Source: an uncultured Acidobacteriaceae bacterium
Lineage (GTDB): Bacteria; Acidobacteriota; Terriglobia; Terriglobales; Acidobacteriaceae
DNA length: 11,649 nucleotides
Reading direction: 5' to 3'
Assembly (NCBI GenBank): GCA_903842845.1
Contig: CAIMNN010000373.1
Location: 1 to 11,649, forward strand
In this document: in pieces, positions 1-6,338 of the stretch
Position numbering within the stretch: the first letter of the stretch is position 1
Layout of the letters: the number at the start of each line of letters is the position of its first letter
The notes under the pieces: generated by a model
Seen by the model: only the letters and a program-made list of their open reading frames with translations
What the model was told of the DNA's origin: nothing
The model's database searches: none
Position numbers and translations under genes: made by a program

Positions 1-27
1 CAACCACATAATCAAAACCGCATCAAT

Positions 28-61
28 GCAAAGGCCGCCACTCCGGCGGCCTTTGCTTTTT
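28..61 (+). terminator. Rho-independent terminator of an upstream gene outside the window
   Basis: A perfect 12-bp stem (GCAAAGGCCGCC at 28-39 and its complement at 45-56) with a 5-nt loop ACTCC is followed directly by five T residues (57-61). This is a textbook intrinsic terminator on the + strand. No gene end is visible in bases 1-27, so it must serve a gene that ends before the window, and it insulates the ribH-nusB unit from read-through. Confidence 0.85.
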
Positions 62-109
62 CTCAATCGGTGCGTCCGCTCATGCAGGTTGGACAACTGG
101 CTGTGCACT

Positions 110-137
110 AGTCCCTAATCCCTGGTCCCTGGTCCCT
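110..137. repeat. Tandem heptamer repeat, 4 copies of (A/G)(A/G)TCCCT
   Basis: Four contiguous 7-bp units AGTCCCT, AATCCCT, GGTCCCT, GGTCCCT lie 33 bp before the ribH start and just upstream of its putative -10 box. Bases 62-109 between the terminator and this repeat hold nothing I can recognise. One further copy of GGTCCCT occurs inside the hairpin downstream of kdsA (3935-3941). The role is unknown. It may be a simple slippage repeat or a fragment of a dispersed intergenic repeat. Confidence 0.7.
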
Positions 138-157
138 GTTTCTCCAGCCTCGCACGA

Positions 158-163
158 TAAAAT
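158..163 (+). promoter_or_regulatory. Putative -10 box for a leaderless ribH transcript
   Basis: TAAAAT ends 6 nt before the ATG at 170, so a start of transcription about 7 nt downstream of the box would fall on or next to the initiation codon. There is no purine-rich Shine-Dalgarno sequence between them. No convincing -35 hexamer is seen 16-18 bp upstream, where the heptamer repeat ends. The same geometry recurs at 3064-3069 and 5523-5528. Confidence 0.5.
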
Positions 164-169
164 AAACTC

Positions 170-1030
170 ATGGTCAAGGCGGTGACATTCCTCAGCGCGG
201 CAGGCTCACCTGAGAACTTTGAAATGCTGCGCAGCTTCTTCTCCGCACTCGGCCTCGAACAAGGCCGCGGGTGGGACGAACCCGAAAGCAAAGGCGCAGC
301 CTTCCTCGCACCGCTCGGCAACATCGAATTCTTCACCGGCCGCGCACCGCAACTCTCCGGCATCATCGTTGAAGTCACCAACCTCGACGCCGCTCATCAG
401 GCAGCCGCAGCATGGCTCAAAGCCTACGCCCCTGCCGCCTCGCTCACCGACATCGAAGACACCCACTGGAAATCCCGCCTCTTCACCGTCGAGCCAGTCC
501 CCGGCCACAAACTCACCTTCTGGGCCTTCACTGATCCGCTCCGCGGCAAGCCCGTCGCCATCGACGGCGACCTCAGCGCCGCCGGAATGAAATTCGGCAT
601 CGTCGTCGCCCGCTGGAACGCAGTCATCACCGACCGCCTCCTTGAAGGCGCACTCGACGCGCTCCTCCGCTCCGGCGCACGCCGCGATGACATCCTCATC
701 GTCCGCGTCCCCGGCGCATGGGAAATCCCCATGGCAGCCCGCACCATCACCGACAAAAATTCCGTTGACGCCATCATCCCACTAGGCTGCCTCATCCGCG
801 GTGAAACCGCACACTACGAGGCCATCTACACCGAGGTCGCGCGCGGCATCGGCCAGCTCCAACAAGAGACCGGCATCCCCCACAGCTTCGGAGTACTCAC
901 CTGCGAAAACCTCGAGCAGGCTCTCAACCGCGCCGGAATCAAGGCCGGCAACAAAGGCTTTGAAGCCGCAATCGCCGCCATTGAAATGGTCAGCCTCAAT
1001 CGCAAGCTCTCAAAAGGCGGCCGAGCGTGA
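170..1030 (+). CDS. ribH: VOC-domain / 6,7-dimethyl-8-ribityllumazine synthase fusion
   Basis: The C-terminal part (about residues 129-286) is a complete lumazine synthase, which condenses 5-amino-6-ribitylamino-uracil with 3,4-dihydroxy-2-butanone 4-phosphate in riboflavin synthesis. Seen: the IVVARWN strand (W149, N150 in the substrate pocket), PGAWEIP (181-187), IRGETAHYE with the catalytic-type H215, FGVLT (240-244), R254 and GNKGFEAA (260-267). The first ~122 residues are unrelated to RibH and look like a glyoxalase/bleomycin-resistance (VOC) beta-alpha-beta module: an FFSALGL helix, NIEFF strand, IIVEVTNLD strand and a closing strand LTFWAF. The usual VOC metal ligands are not convincing, so this half may be non-catalytic. 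RibH alone is usually about 150-160 residues. The joined reading frame is uninterrupted, and an internal start at M140 would remove the first conserved RibH strand. The stop overlaps the nusB GTG (ribH-nusB synteny is common). RibH identity is near certain; the VOC assignment is less so. Confidence 0.9.
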   Translation: MVKAVTFLSAAGSPENFEMLRSFFSALGLEQGRGWDEPESKGAAFLAPLGNIEFFTGRAPQLSGIIVEVTNLDAAHQAAAAWLKAYAPAASLTDIEDTHWKSRLFTVEPVPGHKLTFWAFTDPLRGKPVAIDGDLSAAGMKFGIVVARWNAVITDRLLEGALDALLRSGARRDDILIVRVPGAWEIPMAARTITDKNSVDAIIPLGCLIRGETAHYEAIYTEVARGIGQLQQETGIPHSFGVLTCENLEQALNRAGIKAGNKGFEAAIAAIEMVSLNRKLSKGGRA

Positions 1031-1449
1031 CCTCAAGAACCCGCAGAAAATCTCGCGAACTCGCAATGCAGATGCTCTTCCAAAAAGAAATGGGCAAGCA
1101 GAGCATCGACGAAGTTCGCGCCAGCTTCTGGCTCGCGGCCTCGGACGTTGAACCCGATGTCCGTGGCTTTGCTGAAGACCTCTTCCGCGCCGCATGCGAA
1201 CGCAGCGACGAGATCGACGACCTCATCATCAAGCACTCTCAACACTGGCGGCTGGAGCGCATGCCCGCCGTCGACCGCAACCTACTCCGCATGGCCATCG
1301 GAGAAATGCTCGGCTTCAAAACCACCCCGTTCCCAATCGTCATCAACGAAGCGCTTGAGATCGCCCGCCGTTACTGCGCCGGTGAATCCATCAACTTTAT
1401 CAACGGTGTGCTCGATGCCGTCGCCAAAACTTTGCTGGCGCGCATTTAA
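1027..1449 (+). CDS. nusB: Transcription antitermination factor NusB
   Basis: This 140-residue protein, close to the usual NusB length, begins with the typical basic segment SRTRRKSRELAMQMLFQ, which belongs to the RNA boxA-binding face. Later it carries the conserved helices WRLERMPAVDRNLLRMAIGE (about 75-94) and PFPIVINEALEIARRYC, ending in FINGVLDAVAK. NusB binds boxA RNA with NusE (ribosomal protein S10) and promotes antitermination of rRNA operons. The start is a GTG that shares bases with the TGA of the preceding ribH fusion (GTGA overlap), so translation is probably coupled and the two genes form one unit. An ATG-started alternative would cut into the conserved N-terminal helix. Confidence 0.95.
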   Translation: MTSRTRRKSRELAMQMLFQKEMGKQSIDEVRASFWLAASDVEPDVRGFAEDLFRAACERSDEIDDLIIKHSQHWRLERMPAVDRNLLRMAIGEMLGFKTTPFPIVINEALEIARRYCAGESINFINGVLDAVAKTLLARI

Positions 1450-1480
1450 CACAATCTCACACGTCAAGCTCAGTGGAATC

Positions 1481-1489
1481 TGCTACTCT
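1481..1489 (+). promoter_or_regulatory. Putative extended -10 promoter element for the enoyl-CoA hydratase gene
   Basis: TGCTACTCT fits an extended -10 (TG-N-TACTCT), and the ATG follows 9 nt later at 1499. No Shine-Dalgarno sequence is present, so a transcript starting here would have almost no leader. The upstream 49-bp nusB gap shows no clear terminator, so read-through from nusB is also possible. No good -35 element was found. Confidence 0.35.
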
Positions 1490-1498
1490 TTTGCCCGT

Positions 1499-2281
1499 AT
1501 GGAAACTGTGAATTTACAACTCGAACTGCGACCGCCTCTCGCGGTGCTTTCCTTCAACCGCCCCAAGGTGATGAACGCGCTCAACGCCGCAACCTTTGAT
1601 GAACTCGACGCCGTCATCAACACTCTCCGCTCCGATCACTCAGTGCGCGTGGTCCTTGTCACCGGCGCAGGTGACAAAGCCTTCATCGCCGGTGCCGACA
1701 TCAGCGAGCTCGCCCCACTCGACGAATGTCAGGCGCAATCCGCCGCCGAGCGCGGCCAATCCATCTTCCGCAAGATTGAAGAACTCGGCAAACCCGTAAT
1801 CGCCTGCATCAATGGCTTCGCCCTCGGTGGCGGCTGCGAACTGGCTATGGCCTGCACCTTCCGCATCGCCGCACGCAACGCAAAACTCGGCCAGCCCGAG
1901 GTCAAGCTCGGCCTCGTCACCGGATACGGCGGCAGCCAGCGCCTCCCCCGTCTCGTTGGCCGCGGCGCTGCACTCAAATTGCTCCTCACCGGCGCAGTCA
2001 TCACCGCAGAGGAAGCCCTCCGCATCGGCCTCGTCGATGAACTTGTCGAGCCCGCCGAACTCATGGCCCGCGCCGAGGCGCTCGCACTCGACATCGCAGC
2101 CAACGCACCGCTGGCAATCGCAGAAACTTTAAAACTGGTGGACGAAGGCCTCGAACTGCGCCTCGACTCCGCTATGGCTCTTGAAGCCGAAAGCTTCGGG
2201 CGGCTCTTCAGTACCGCCGATAAGGTCGAGGGGACTAACGCCTTCCTCGAAAAACGAAAACCCGTATGGAAGGGCTGCTAG
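1499..2281 (+). CDS. Enoyl-CoA hydratase/isomerase (crotonase) family protein
   Basis: This 260-residue protein has the standard crotonase length. Seen: the CoA-binding oxyanion-hole strand AFIAGADISEL (61-71), the second oxyanion segment NGFALGGGCELAMACTFR (105-122) carrying E114, and LGQPEVKLGL (130-139) carrying E134. E114 and E134 match the two catalytic glutamates of true enoyl-CoA hydratases (Glu144 and Glu164 in the rat mitochondrial enzyme). The next segment reads VTGYGGSQRLPR where many relatives have PGYGGTQRL, a minor substitution. Both acids being present supports hydration of 2-trans-enoyl-CoA in fatty-acid or related CoA degradation, but substrate class (crotonyl, phenylacetate-pathway, etc.) cannot be read from sequence. 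The start codon is ATG at 1499; a longer in-frame extension into nusB has no family resemblance. No partner beta-oxidation genes are nearby. Confidence 0.92.
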   Translation: METVNLQLELRPPLAVLSFNRPKVMNALNAATFDELDAVINTLRSDHSVRVVLVTGAGDKAFIAGADISELAPLDECQAQSAAERGQSIFRKIEELGKPVIACINGFALGGGCELAMACTFRIAARNAKLGQPEVKLGLVTGYGGSQRLPRLVGRGAALKLLLTGAVITAEEALRIGLVDELVEPAELMARAEALALDIAANAPLAIAETLKLVDEGLELRLDSAMALEAESFGRLFSTADKVEGTNAFLEKRKPVWKGC

Positions 2282-2328
2282 CTGCTTCTATACCGAAGAA
2301 ACACACCATTTTTTCCCCGGCGCGACTG

Positions 2329-2358
2329 TTGACAACCGTTCCGCCGGAAGCCTATGTT
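2329..2358 (+). promoter_or_regulatory. Sigma-70-type promoter for the HhH-motif gene
   Basis: A consensus -35 TTGACA (2329-2334) is separated by 18 bp from a -10-like TATGTT (2353-2358). Transcription would begin near 2365, giving a leader of about 24 nt before the ATG at 2389, with a GGAGG at 2373-2377 inside it. This is the best-matching promoter in the window. Confidence 0.65.
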
Positions 2359-2388
2359 GAGTTTGATTTTGCGGAGGATTTACACACT

Positions 2389-2958
2389 ATGGCACTTTTT
2401 GAATTGCAGCCCCGGGAAGATGAGCTTTCAAAGCTGGCAGATGGTTATTGGGAACAGGCCTTTGAAAAGGAACGGCAACTGGAGAGAGAAGCCTTTGAAG
2501 CTGGCGCAGCCATCCGCGGCGGCGAGCACACTCAGGTCAACCTCGAGGCCATCGTCCGCTGGAAAGCTGAACGCGCACTCAGCTACCTCATCGGCAACAG
2601 CCATCAGAAGATCAAGGACACTCTGGCCATCGTCGCCGACCCAAACACTCCACTCCGCACCTCCGTCGAGGCACTCACCAAACTCCGTGGCATTGATATC
2701 ACCGTGGCCACCGCCATCCTATCCGCCATTCATCCAGACCTCTACGCCGTCCTCGACTTCCGCGCGCTTGAGGCTCTCGGCCACGCACGCCACAACGTCG
2801 AGTTCTATCAGCAGTACGTCGATTATCTCCGCTTGATGGCGCGCAACTTGGAGATCAAGCCACAGGCAGGTATGCCCGGCCCCACGCCGCTTCACGCCCT
2901 CGAGCGCGCTCTGTGGGAGTGGGCTCGCCGCCGCAACGAAGCGCATAAGAATCAGTAA
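2389..2958 (+). CDS. Helix-hairpin-helix-like hypothetical protein
   Basis: This 189-residue, mostly helical, soluble protein is not one I recognise by name. The central part LTKLRGIDITVATAILSAI (96-114) followed by a strand-turn with VLDFRALEAL (121-130) resembles the helix-hairpin-helix plus downstream Asp of the HhH-GPD DNA glycosylase/OGG-like fold; D123 would sit where the catalytic Asp lies. The lysine expected of a bifunctional glycosylase/lyase in the hairpin is not obvious, and no iron-sulfur cysteines are present. The N-terminal 40 residues are charged and Glu/Lys-rich, possibly coiled. An upstream in-frame ATG at 2266 would add 41 residues overlapping the previous gene and running over the promoter; I prefer ATG 2389, preceded by GGAGG at 11 nt. 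The gene is a stand-alone unit with its own promoter and terminator. DNA binding or repair is inference only. Confidence 0.75.
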   Translation: MALFELQPREDELSKLADGYWEQAFEKERQLEREAFEAGAAIRGGEHTQVNLEAIVRWKAERALSYLIGNSHQKIKDTLAIVADPNTPLRTSVEALTKLRGIDITVATAILSAIHPDLYAVLDFRALEALGHARHNVEFYQQYVDYLRLMARNLEIKPQAGMPGPTPLHALERALWEWARRRNEAHKNQ

Positions 2959-2968
2959 TCCGCTGTGC

Positions 2969-3017
2969 CCCGTTCATCGCGGATTTTTCGACAGAAAATT
3001 CGCGATGAACGGGTTTT
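2969..3017 (+). terminator. Strong Rho-independent terminator after the HhH-motif gene
   Basis: A perfect 13-bp stem, CCCGTTCATCGCG (2969-2981) with its complement at 3001-3013, is extended by six inner pairs (GATTTT with AAAATT, one G-U), leaving a 7-nt loop, and is followed by TTTT (3014-3017). It lies 10 bp after the stop codon and separates this gene from kdsA. The symmetric stem could also act on the opposite strand. Confidence 0.88.
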
Positions 3018-3041
3018 CTATCTACACCCCACTTCCCACTT

Positions 3042-3069
3042 TTTGCAAAGTGGGCGTAAGCGGTAAAAT
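3042..3069 (+). promoter_or_regulatory. Putative promoter for a leaderless kdsA transcript
   Basis: TTTGCA (3042-3047), a 16-bp spacer and TAAAAT (3064-3069) form a plausible promoter. The -10 box ends exactly 6 nt before the GTG start at 3076. There is no Shine-Dalgarno sequence between them, so translation probably begins at the very 5' end of the mRNA. Confidence 0.55.
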
Positions 3070-3075
3070 CCGTCT

Positions 3076-3906
<831 letters not shown>

Positions 3907-3913
3907 TCTACGC

Positions 3914-3959
3914 GTGCCCCCAGCGGGTGCCCCCGGTCCCTCGCATTTGGGGACCGGGG
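3914..3959. repeat. GC-rich direct repeat and hairpin downstream of kdsA
   Basis: GTGCCCCC occurs twice (3914-3921 and 3927-3934), and CCCCGGTCCC (3931-3940) pairs perfectly with GGGACCGGGG (3950-3959) across a 9-nt loop. The hairpin begins about 25 bp after the kdsA stop. It lacks a T-run, so it is a weak terminator candidate but could stabilise the mRNA 3' end. It looks like a dispersed intergenic repeat, which cannot be tested within one window. Confidence 0.6.
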
Positions 3960-4012
3960 ATTGAATCATCAACAACGCGGTGTGATCTGGGCCAAGTCTT
4001 TCGTGCGGTACC

Positions 4013-4070
4013 GCGGGGATTTATCCCCGCATTTAAGTCGAGCAAAAAAAGATTGAGGGGCTTTAGCCCC
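4013..4070. repeat. Two GC-rich palindromes (GCGGGGAT..., GGGGCTTTAGCCCC)
   Basis: The palindrome GCGGGGATTTATCCCCGC (4013-4030) and the palindrome GGGGCTTTAGCCCC (4057-4070) are separated by a 26-bp AT-rich linker containing seven A residues. Each can form a tight hairpin on either strand. I associate paired palindromes of this kind with intergenic repeats in acidobacterial genomes, analogous to REP elements elsewhere; that link is from memory. The stretch 3960-4012 before them shows only a weak TTGAAT/TGATCT promoter-like pair that I do not call. Confidence 0.6.
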
Positions 4071-4071
4071 G

Positions 4072-4100
4072 GAGATTCTCCCCTGTAAGAATCTCGGAGG
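4072..4100 (+). promoter_or_regulatory. Hairpin abutting the Shine-Dalgarno of the MFS gene
   Basis: GAGATTCT (4072-4079) pairs with AGAATCTC (4088-4095) in a perfect 8-bp stem with an 8-nt loop. It ends directly at GGAGG (4096-4100), the Shine-Dalgarno that lies 5 nt before the TTG start. The loop side contains CTCC, which could alternatively pair with GGAG. The stem may keep the ribosome site open or modulate it; there is no direct evidence of regulation. Confidence 0.45.
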
Positions 4101-4105
4101 TCGAA

Positions 4106-5380
4106 TTGAAACAACGTGTTCTCAACTCACCGCGCCAGGTCCTCCTCGCAAGCCTCGCCGGAACCACCATCGAGTTCTTCGACTTCTACATCTACGCCAC
4201 CGCTGCCGTCCTCGTCTTCCCAAAACTCTTCTTCCCCACCACCGACCCCAACTCCGCGATGCTCGCCTCCCTCGCCACCTTCGCTATCGCCTTCCTCGCT
4301 CGCCCCATCGGCTCCGCGCTCTTCGGCCACTACGGCGACCGCATCGGACGCAAAACCACTCTCGTCGTCGCGCTCAGTACCATGGGCCTCTCCACCGTCG
4401 CCATCGGACTCCTCCCCACCTACCAATCCATCGGCATCATCGCGCCCATCGCACTCGCCACCTGCCGCTTCGGGCAAGGCATCGGCCTCGGCGGCGAATG
4501 GGGCGGCGCAGTCCTCCTCGCAATCGAAAACGCCCCCAAGCACCGCCGCGCTCTCTACGGTATGTTCCCCCAGCTCGGCGCGCCCATTGGTTTCTTTCTC
4601 TCCGGCGGCGTCTTCTTTCTCCTCTCAAAAATTCTCACCGACCAACAATTTTTCAATTACGGATGGCGCTTGCCCTTCCTCGCCAGCTCCACGCTCGTCC
4701 TCGTCGGCCTCTACGTCCGCCTCACAATTACAGAAACACCCGCCTTCGCCGCCGCACGCGCTCACTCCGCGCCCGTCCGCGTCCCACTCCTGCGCGTCTT
4801 CACCAATCACTTCCGACTGCTCTTCGCGGCCACGCTCTCCTGCATTGCAACCTTCGTCCTCTTCTATCTGATGATCGTCTTCGCCCTCAGTTGGGGAACC
4901 ACCGCCCTCCACTACCCCAAACAACAATTCCTCCTCATGCAACTCTTCTGCGTTCTCTTCTTCGCCGTGATGATTCCTCTCTCCGCTTGGCTCGCCGAGC
5001 ACGGCCGCAAGCGAGCCATGCTCTCCATCACCGCCGCCATCTTCGCCTACGGATTCGTCCTCGCCCCGCTCTTCAACGGCGGCACCATCGGCGTCATCCT
5101 CATGATGGCCCTCGGTCTCTCGCTCATGGGGCTCACCTACGGCCCCCTCGGCACCGTCATCTCCGAGCTCTTCCCCACAACCGTCCGCTACTCCGGCAGC
5201 TCCATGGCCTTCAACGTCGCAGGAATCCTCGGCGCATCCCTCGCCCCCTACATCGCCACCTGGCTCGCCACAAAATTTTCTCTCACCTACGTCGGCTACT
5301 ATCTCAGCGCCTCCGCCGCCATCACCTTCCTCGGCCTCCTCATGATCCACGAAACCCACGGCACAGAACTTCACCACTAA
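4106..5380 (+). CDS. MFS transporter, metabolite:H+ symporter (MHS) family
   Basis: This 424-residue inner-membrane protein has about 12 hydrophobic segments. MHS hallmarks are seen: TIEFFDFYIYATAAVLVF in TM1 with E23 and D26, the motif GHYGDRIGRK in the first cytoplasmic loop (74-83), RFGQGIGLGGEWGGAVLLAIE (121-141) in TM4-5, and the Arg-rich turn APKHRRALYG after it. These place it with proline/betaine (ProP), shikimate (ShiA) and YhjE-like carriers, which bring in small organic acids or osmolytes with protons. The substrate cannot be assigned. Start: TTG at 4106 is chosen because GGAGG lies 5 nt upstream, and the next Met would delete much of TM1 and TM2. It is the only gene here with a strong canonical ribosome site. 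It has no operon partner. Confidence 0.9.
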   Translation: MKQRVLNSPRQVLLASLAGTTIEFFDFYIYATAAVLVFPKLFFPTTDPNSAMLASLATFAIAFLARPIGSALFGHYGDRIGRKTTLVVALSTMGLSTVAIGLLPTYQSIGIIAPIALATCRFGQGIGLGGEWGGAVLLAIENAPKHRRALYGMFPQLGAPIGFFLSGGVFFLLSKILTDQQFFNYGWRLPFLASSTLVLVGLYVRLTITETPAFAAARAHSAPVRVPLLRVFTNHFRLLFAATLSCIATFVLFYLMIVFALSWGTTALHYPKQQFLLMQLFCVLFFAVMIPLSAWLAEHGRKRAMLSITAAIFAYGFVLAPLFNGGTIGVILMMALGLSLMGLTYGPLGTVISELFPTTVRYSGSSMAFNVAGILGASLAPYIATWLATKFSLTYVGYYLSASAAITFLGLLMIHETHGTELHH

Positions 5381-5407
5381 CGGAATTTATTGCTTCCTGT
5401 GTCACCA

Positions 5408-5463
5408 GCTATTTGCGCGAAGCGCAAGCCAACTTGCTATTTGCGCGTAGCGCAAGCTGACTT
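5408..5463. repeat. Two tandem 28-bp repeats, each with a TTGCGC-N3-GCGCAA hairpin
   Basis: Unit 1 (5408-5435) and unit 2 (5436-5463) are identical at 25 of 28 positions, both beginning GCTATTTGCGCG. A truncated third start (GCTGC) follows at 5464. Each unit holds a perfect 6-bp stem, TTGCGC/GCGCAA, with loop GAA in one and GTA in the other; the stem is conserved while the loop varies. They lie 28 bp after the MFS stop and 71 bp before the glycosylase start. This is probably a REP-like element or mRNA 3'-end stabiliser. Confidence 0.75.
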
Positions 5464-5522
5464 GCTGCTTTTGTCTTAACCACAACTTTTTCATCTTCTG
5501 CAATTTTCATTCACCTCTGCGT

Positions 5523-5528
5523 TAAACT
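5523..5528 (+). promoter_or_regulatory. Putative -10 box for a leaderless DNA glycosylase transcript
   Basis: TAAACT ends 6 nt before the ATG at 5535; the 6 nt between are TGCCCC, which contain no ribosome-binding sequence. The spacing equals that before ribH and kdsA. The -35 region is T-rich but has no clear TTGACA-like hexamer. Confidence 0.5.
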
Positions 5529-5534
5529 TGCCCC

Positions 5535-6233
5535 ATGCCCTTCAACGGAAAAACCAAACTCCCCTTCGACGCCGATGCAGCACACGCACATCTCCGCGCA
5601 GCCGACCCCAAGCTCGCCGCGCTCATCGATCGCGTCGGCCCCTTCACCCTGAAGGTCGACTCCAAACTCTCCGTCTTCGAATCGCTCCTCGAATCCATCC
5701 AATATCAGCAGCTCCACGGCAAAGCCGCCGCCGCCATTCACGCCCGCGTCCGCGCTCTCTTCGGCGGTGACCCCGGCCCCGACACTCTCCTCCGCACGCC
5801 CGACGAACTACTCCGCGGCTGCGGCGTCTCCGCCTCAAAAATCCTCGCCATGAAGGACCTCGCCGCCCGCGTCCTCGACGGCACCGTCCCCGAAAAACGC
5901 GCCCTAAACAAACTCTCCGACGAAGAAATTATCGAGCGCCTCTCCTCCGTGCGCGGCATCGGCCGCTGGACCGTCGAAATGCTGCTCATCTTCCGCCTCG
6001 GCCGCCCTGACGTTTTCCCCGTCACCGACTACGGCATCCGCAAAGGCTTCGCGCTTACCTTCCTCCGCCTGCCAAAAACCCGCGCAATCGAAGCCGCTGA
6101 CCTCCCCAAGCCGCCCGTCATGCATCGACGCGCCGCAAAATGGGCGCCCTATCGCACCGTCGCAAGCTGGTATCTCTGGCGCGCTTGTGACCTCATCAAA
6201 AAAACACCGCCCTCAGGCCGTTCCGCAAAATGA
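5535..6233 (+). CDS. DNA-3-methyladenine glycosylase 2 (AlkA/HhH-GPD family)
   Basis: This 232-residue cytoplasmic base-excision repair enzyme should remove alkylated purines from DNA. Seen: ESLLESIQYQQL (49-60), the conserved helix found near the start of the HhH-GPD core; the helix-hairpin-helix LSSVRGIGRWTVEMLL (136-151) with W145; and FPVTDYGIRKG (161-171), where D165 matches the catalytic aspartate (Asp238 of E. coli AlkA). No Lys is present at the bifunctional-lyase position in the hairpin, so it should be a monofunctional glycosylase. It is shorter than E. coli AlkA (282 residues) because the N-terminal beta domain is missing, as in the compact Mag/AlkC-free bacterial and yeast-type members. 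YRTVASWYLWRA near the C-terminus is also typical. The ATG start is supported by the promoter 6 nt upstream. There is no Ada or AlkB gene next to it. Confidence 0.92.
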   Translation: MPFNGKTKLPFDADAAHAHLRAADPKLAALIDRVGPFTLKVDSKLSVFESLLESIQYQQLHGKAAAAIHARVRALFGGDPGPDTLLRTPDELLRGCGVSASKILAMKDLAARVLDGTVPEKRALNKLSDEEIIERLSSVRGIGRWTVEMLLIFRLGRPDVFPVTDYGIRKGFALTFLRLPKTRAIEAADLPKPPVMHRRAAKWAPYRTVASWYLWRACDLIKKTPPSGRSAK

Positions 6234-6280
6234 ATTTTCGTCCAACCTGTGAATAACCACGCAAGATAACCGTAATCCGG

Positions 6281-6310
6281 TTTCACCCCGTTGCTCTCTA
6301 CCGCTAAACT
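6281..6310 (+). promoter_or_regulatory. Possible promoter for the GH57/DUF3536 gene
   Basis: TTTCAC (6281-6286), an 18-bp spacer and TAAACT (6305-6310) could form a promoter with a start near 6317. That would give a leader of about 22 nt before ATG 6339. A GAAGGGG at 6316-6322 lies about 16 nt from the start, too far for a normal Shine-Dalgarno. An in-frame TGA at 6315-6317 excludes a longer reading frame. The rest of the 105-bp gap shows nothing else. Confidence 0.35.
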
Positions 6311-6338
6311 TGTCTGAAGGGGTATCACGTCCACAATC

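Noticed and set aside
1..169. FMN riboswitch upstream of ribH
   Set aside because: The leader is too short and shows none of the conserved RFN-element segments; only a terminator and a tandem repeat are present.
1148..1498. Extension of the enoyl-CoA hydratase frame upstream to 1148
   Set aside because: This part overlaps nusB in another frame, translates to Ser/Pro-rich sequence without crotonase similarity, and the family start fits ATG 1499.
2266..2388. Longer N-terminus of the HhH-like protein from ATG 2266
   Set aside because: It would overlap the upstream gene, has no ribosome site, and spans a good TTGACA/TATGTT promoter; the 41 extra residues look non-coding.
3961..3988. Promoter TTGAAT-N16-TGATCT for the MFS gene
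   Set aside because: The -10 match is weak, and the position inside a repeat-rich stretch makes a chance match likely.
4498..5460. 320-residue plus-strand frame inside the MFS gene
   Set aside because: It is Arg/Pro/His-rich low-complexity translation, a frame-shifted reading of the transporter, which itself has all family motifs.
5408..5463. CRISPR array
   Set aside because: The two 28-bp units are directly adjacent with no unique spacers and no cas genes are present.
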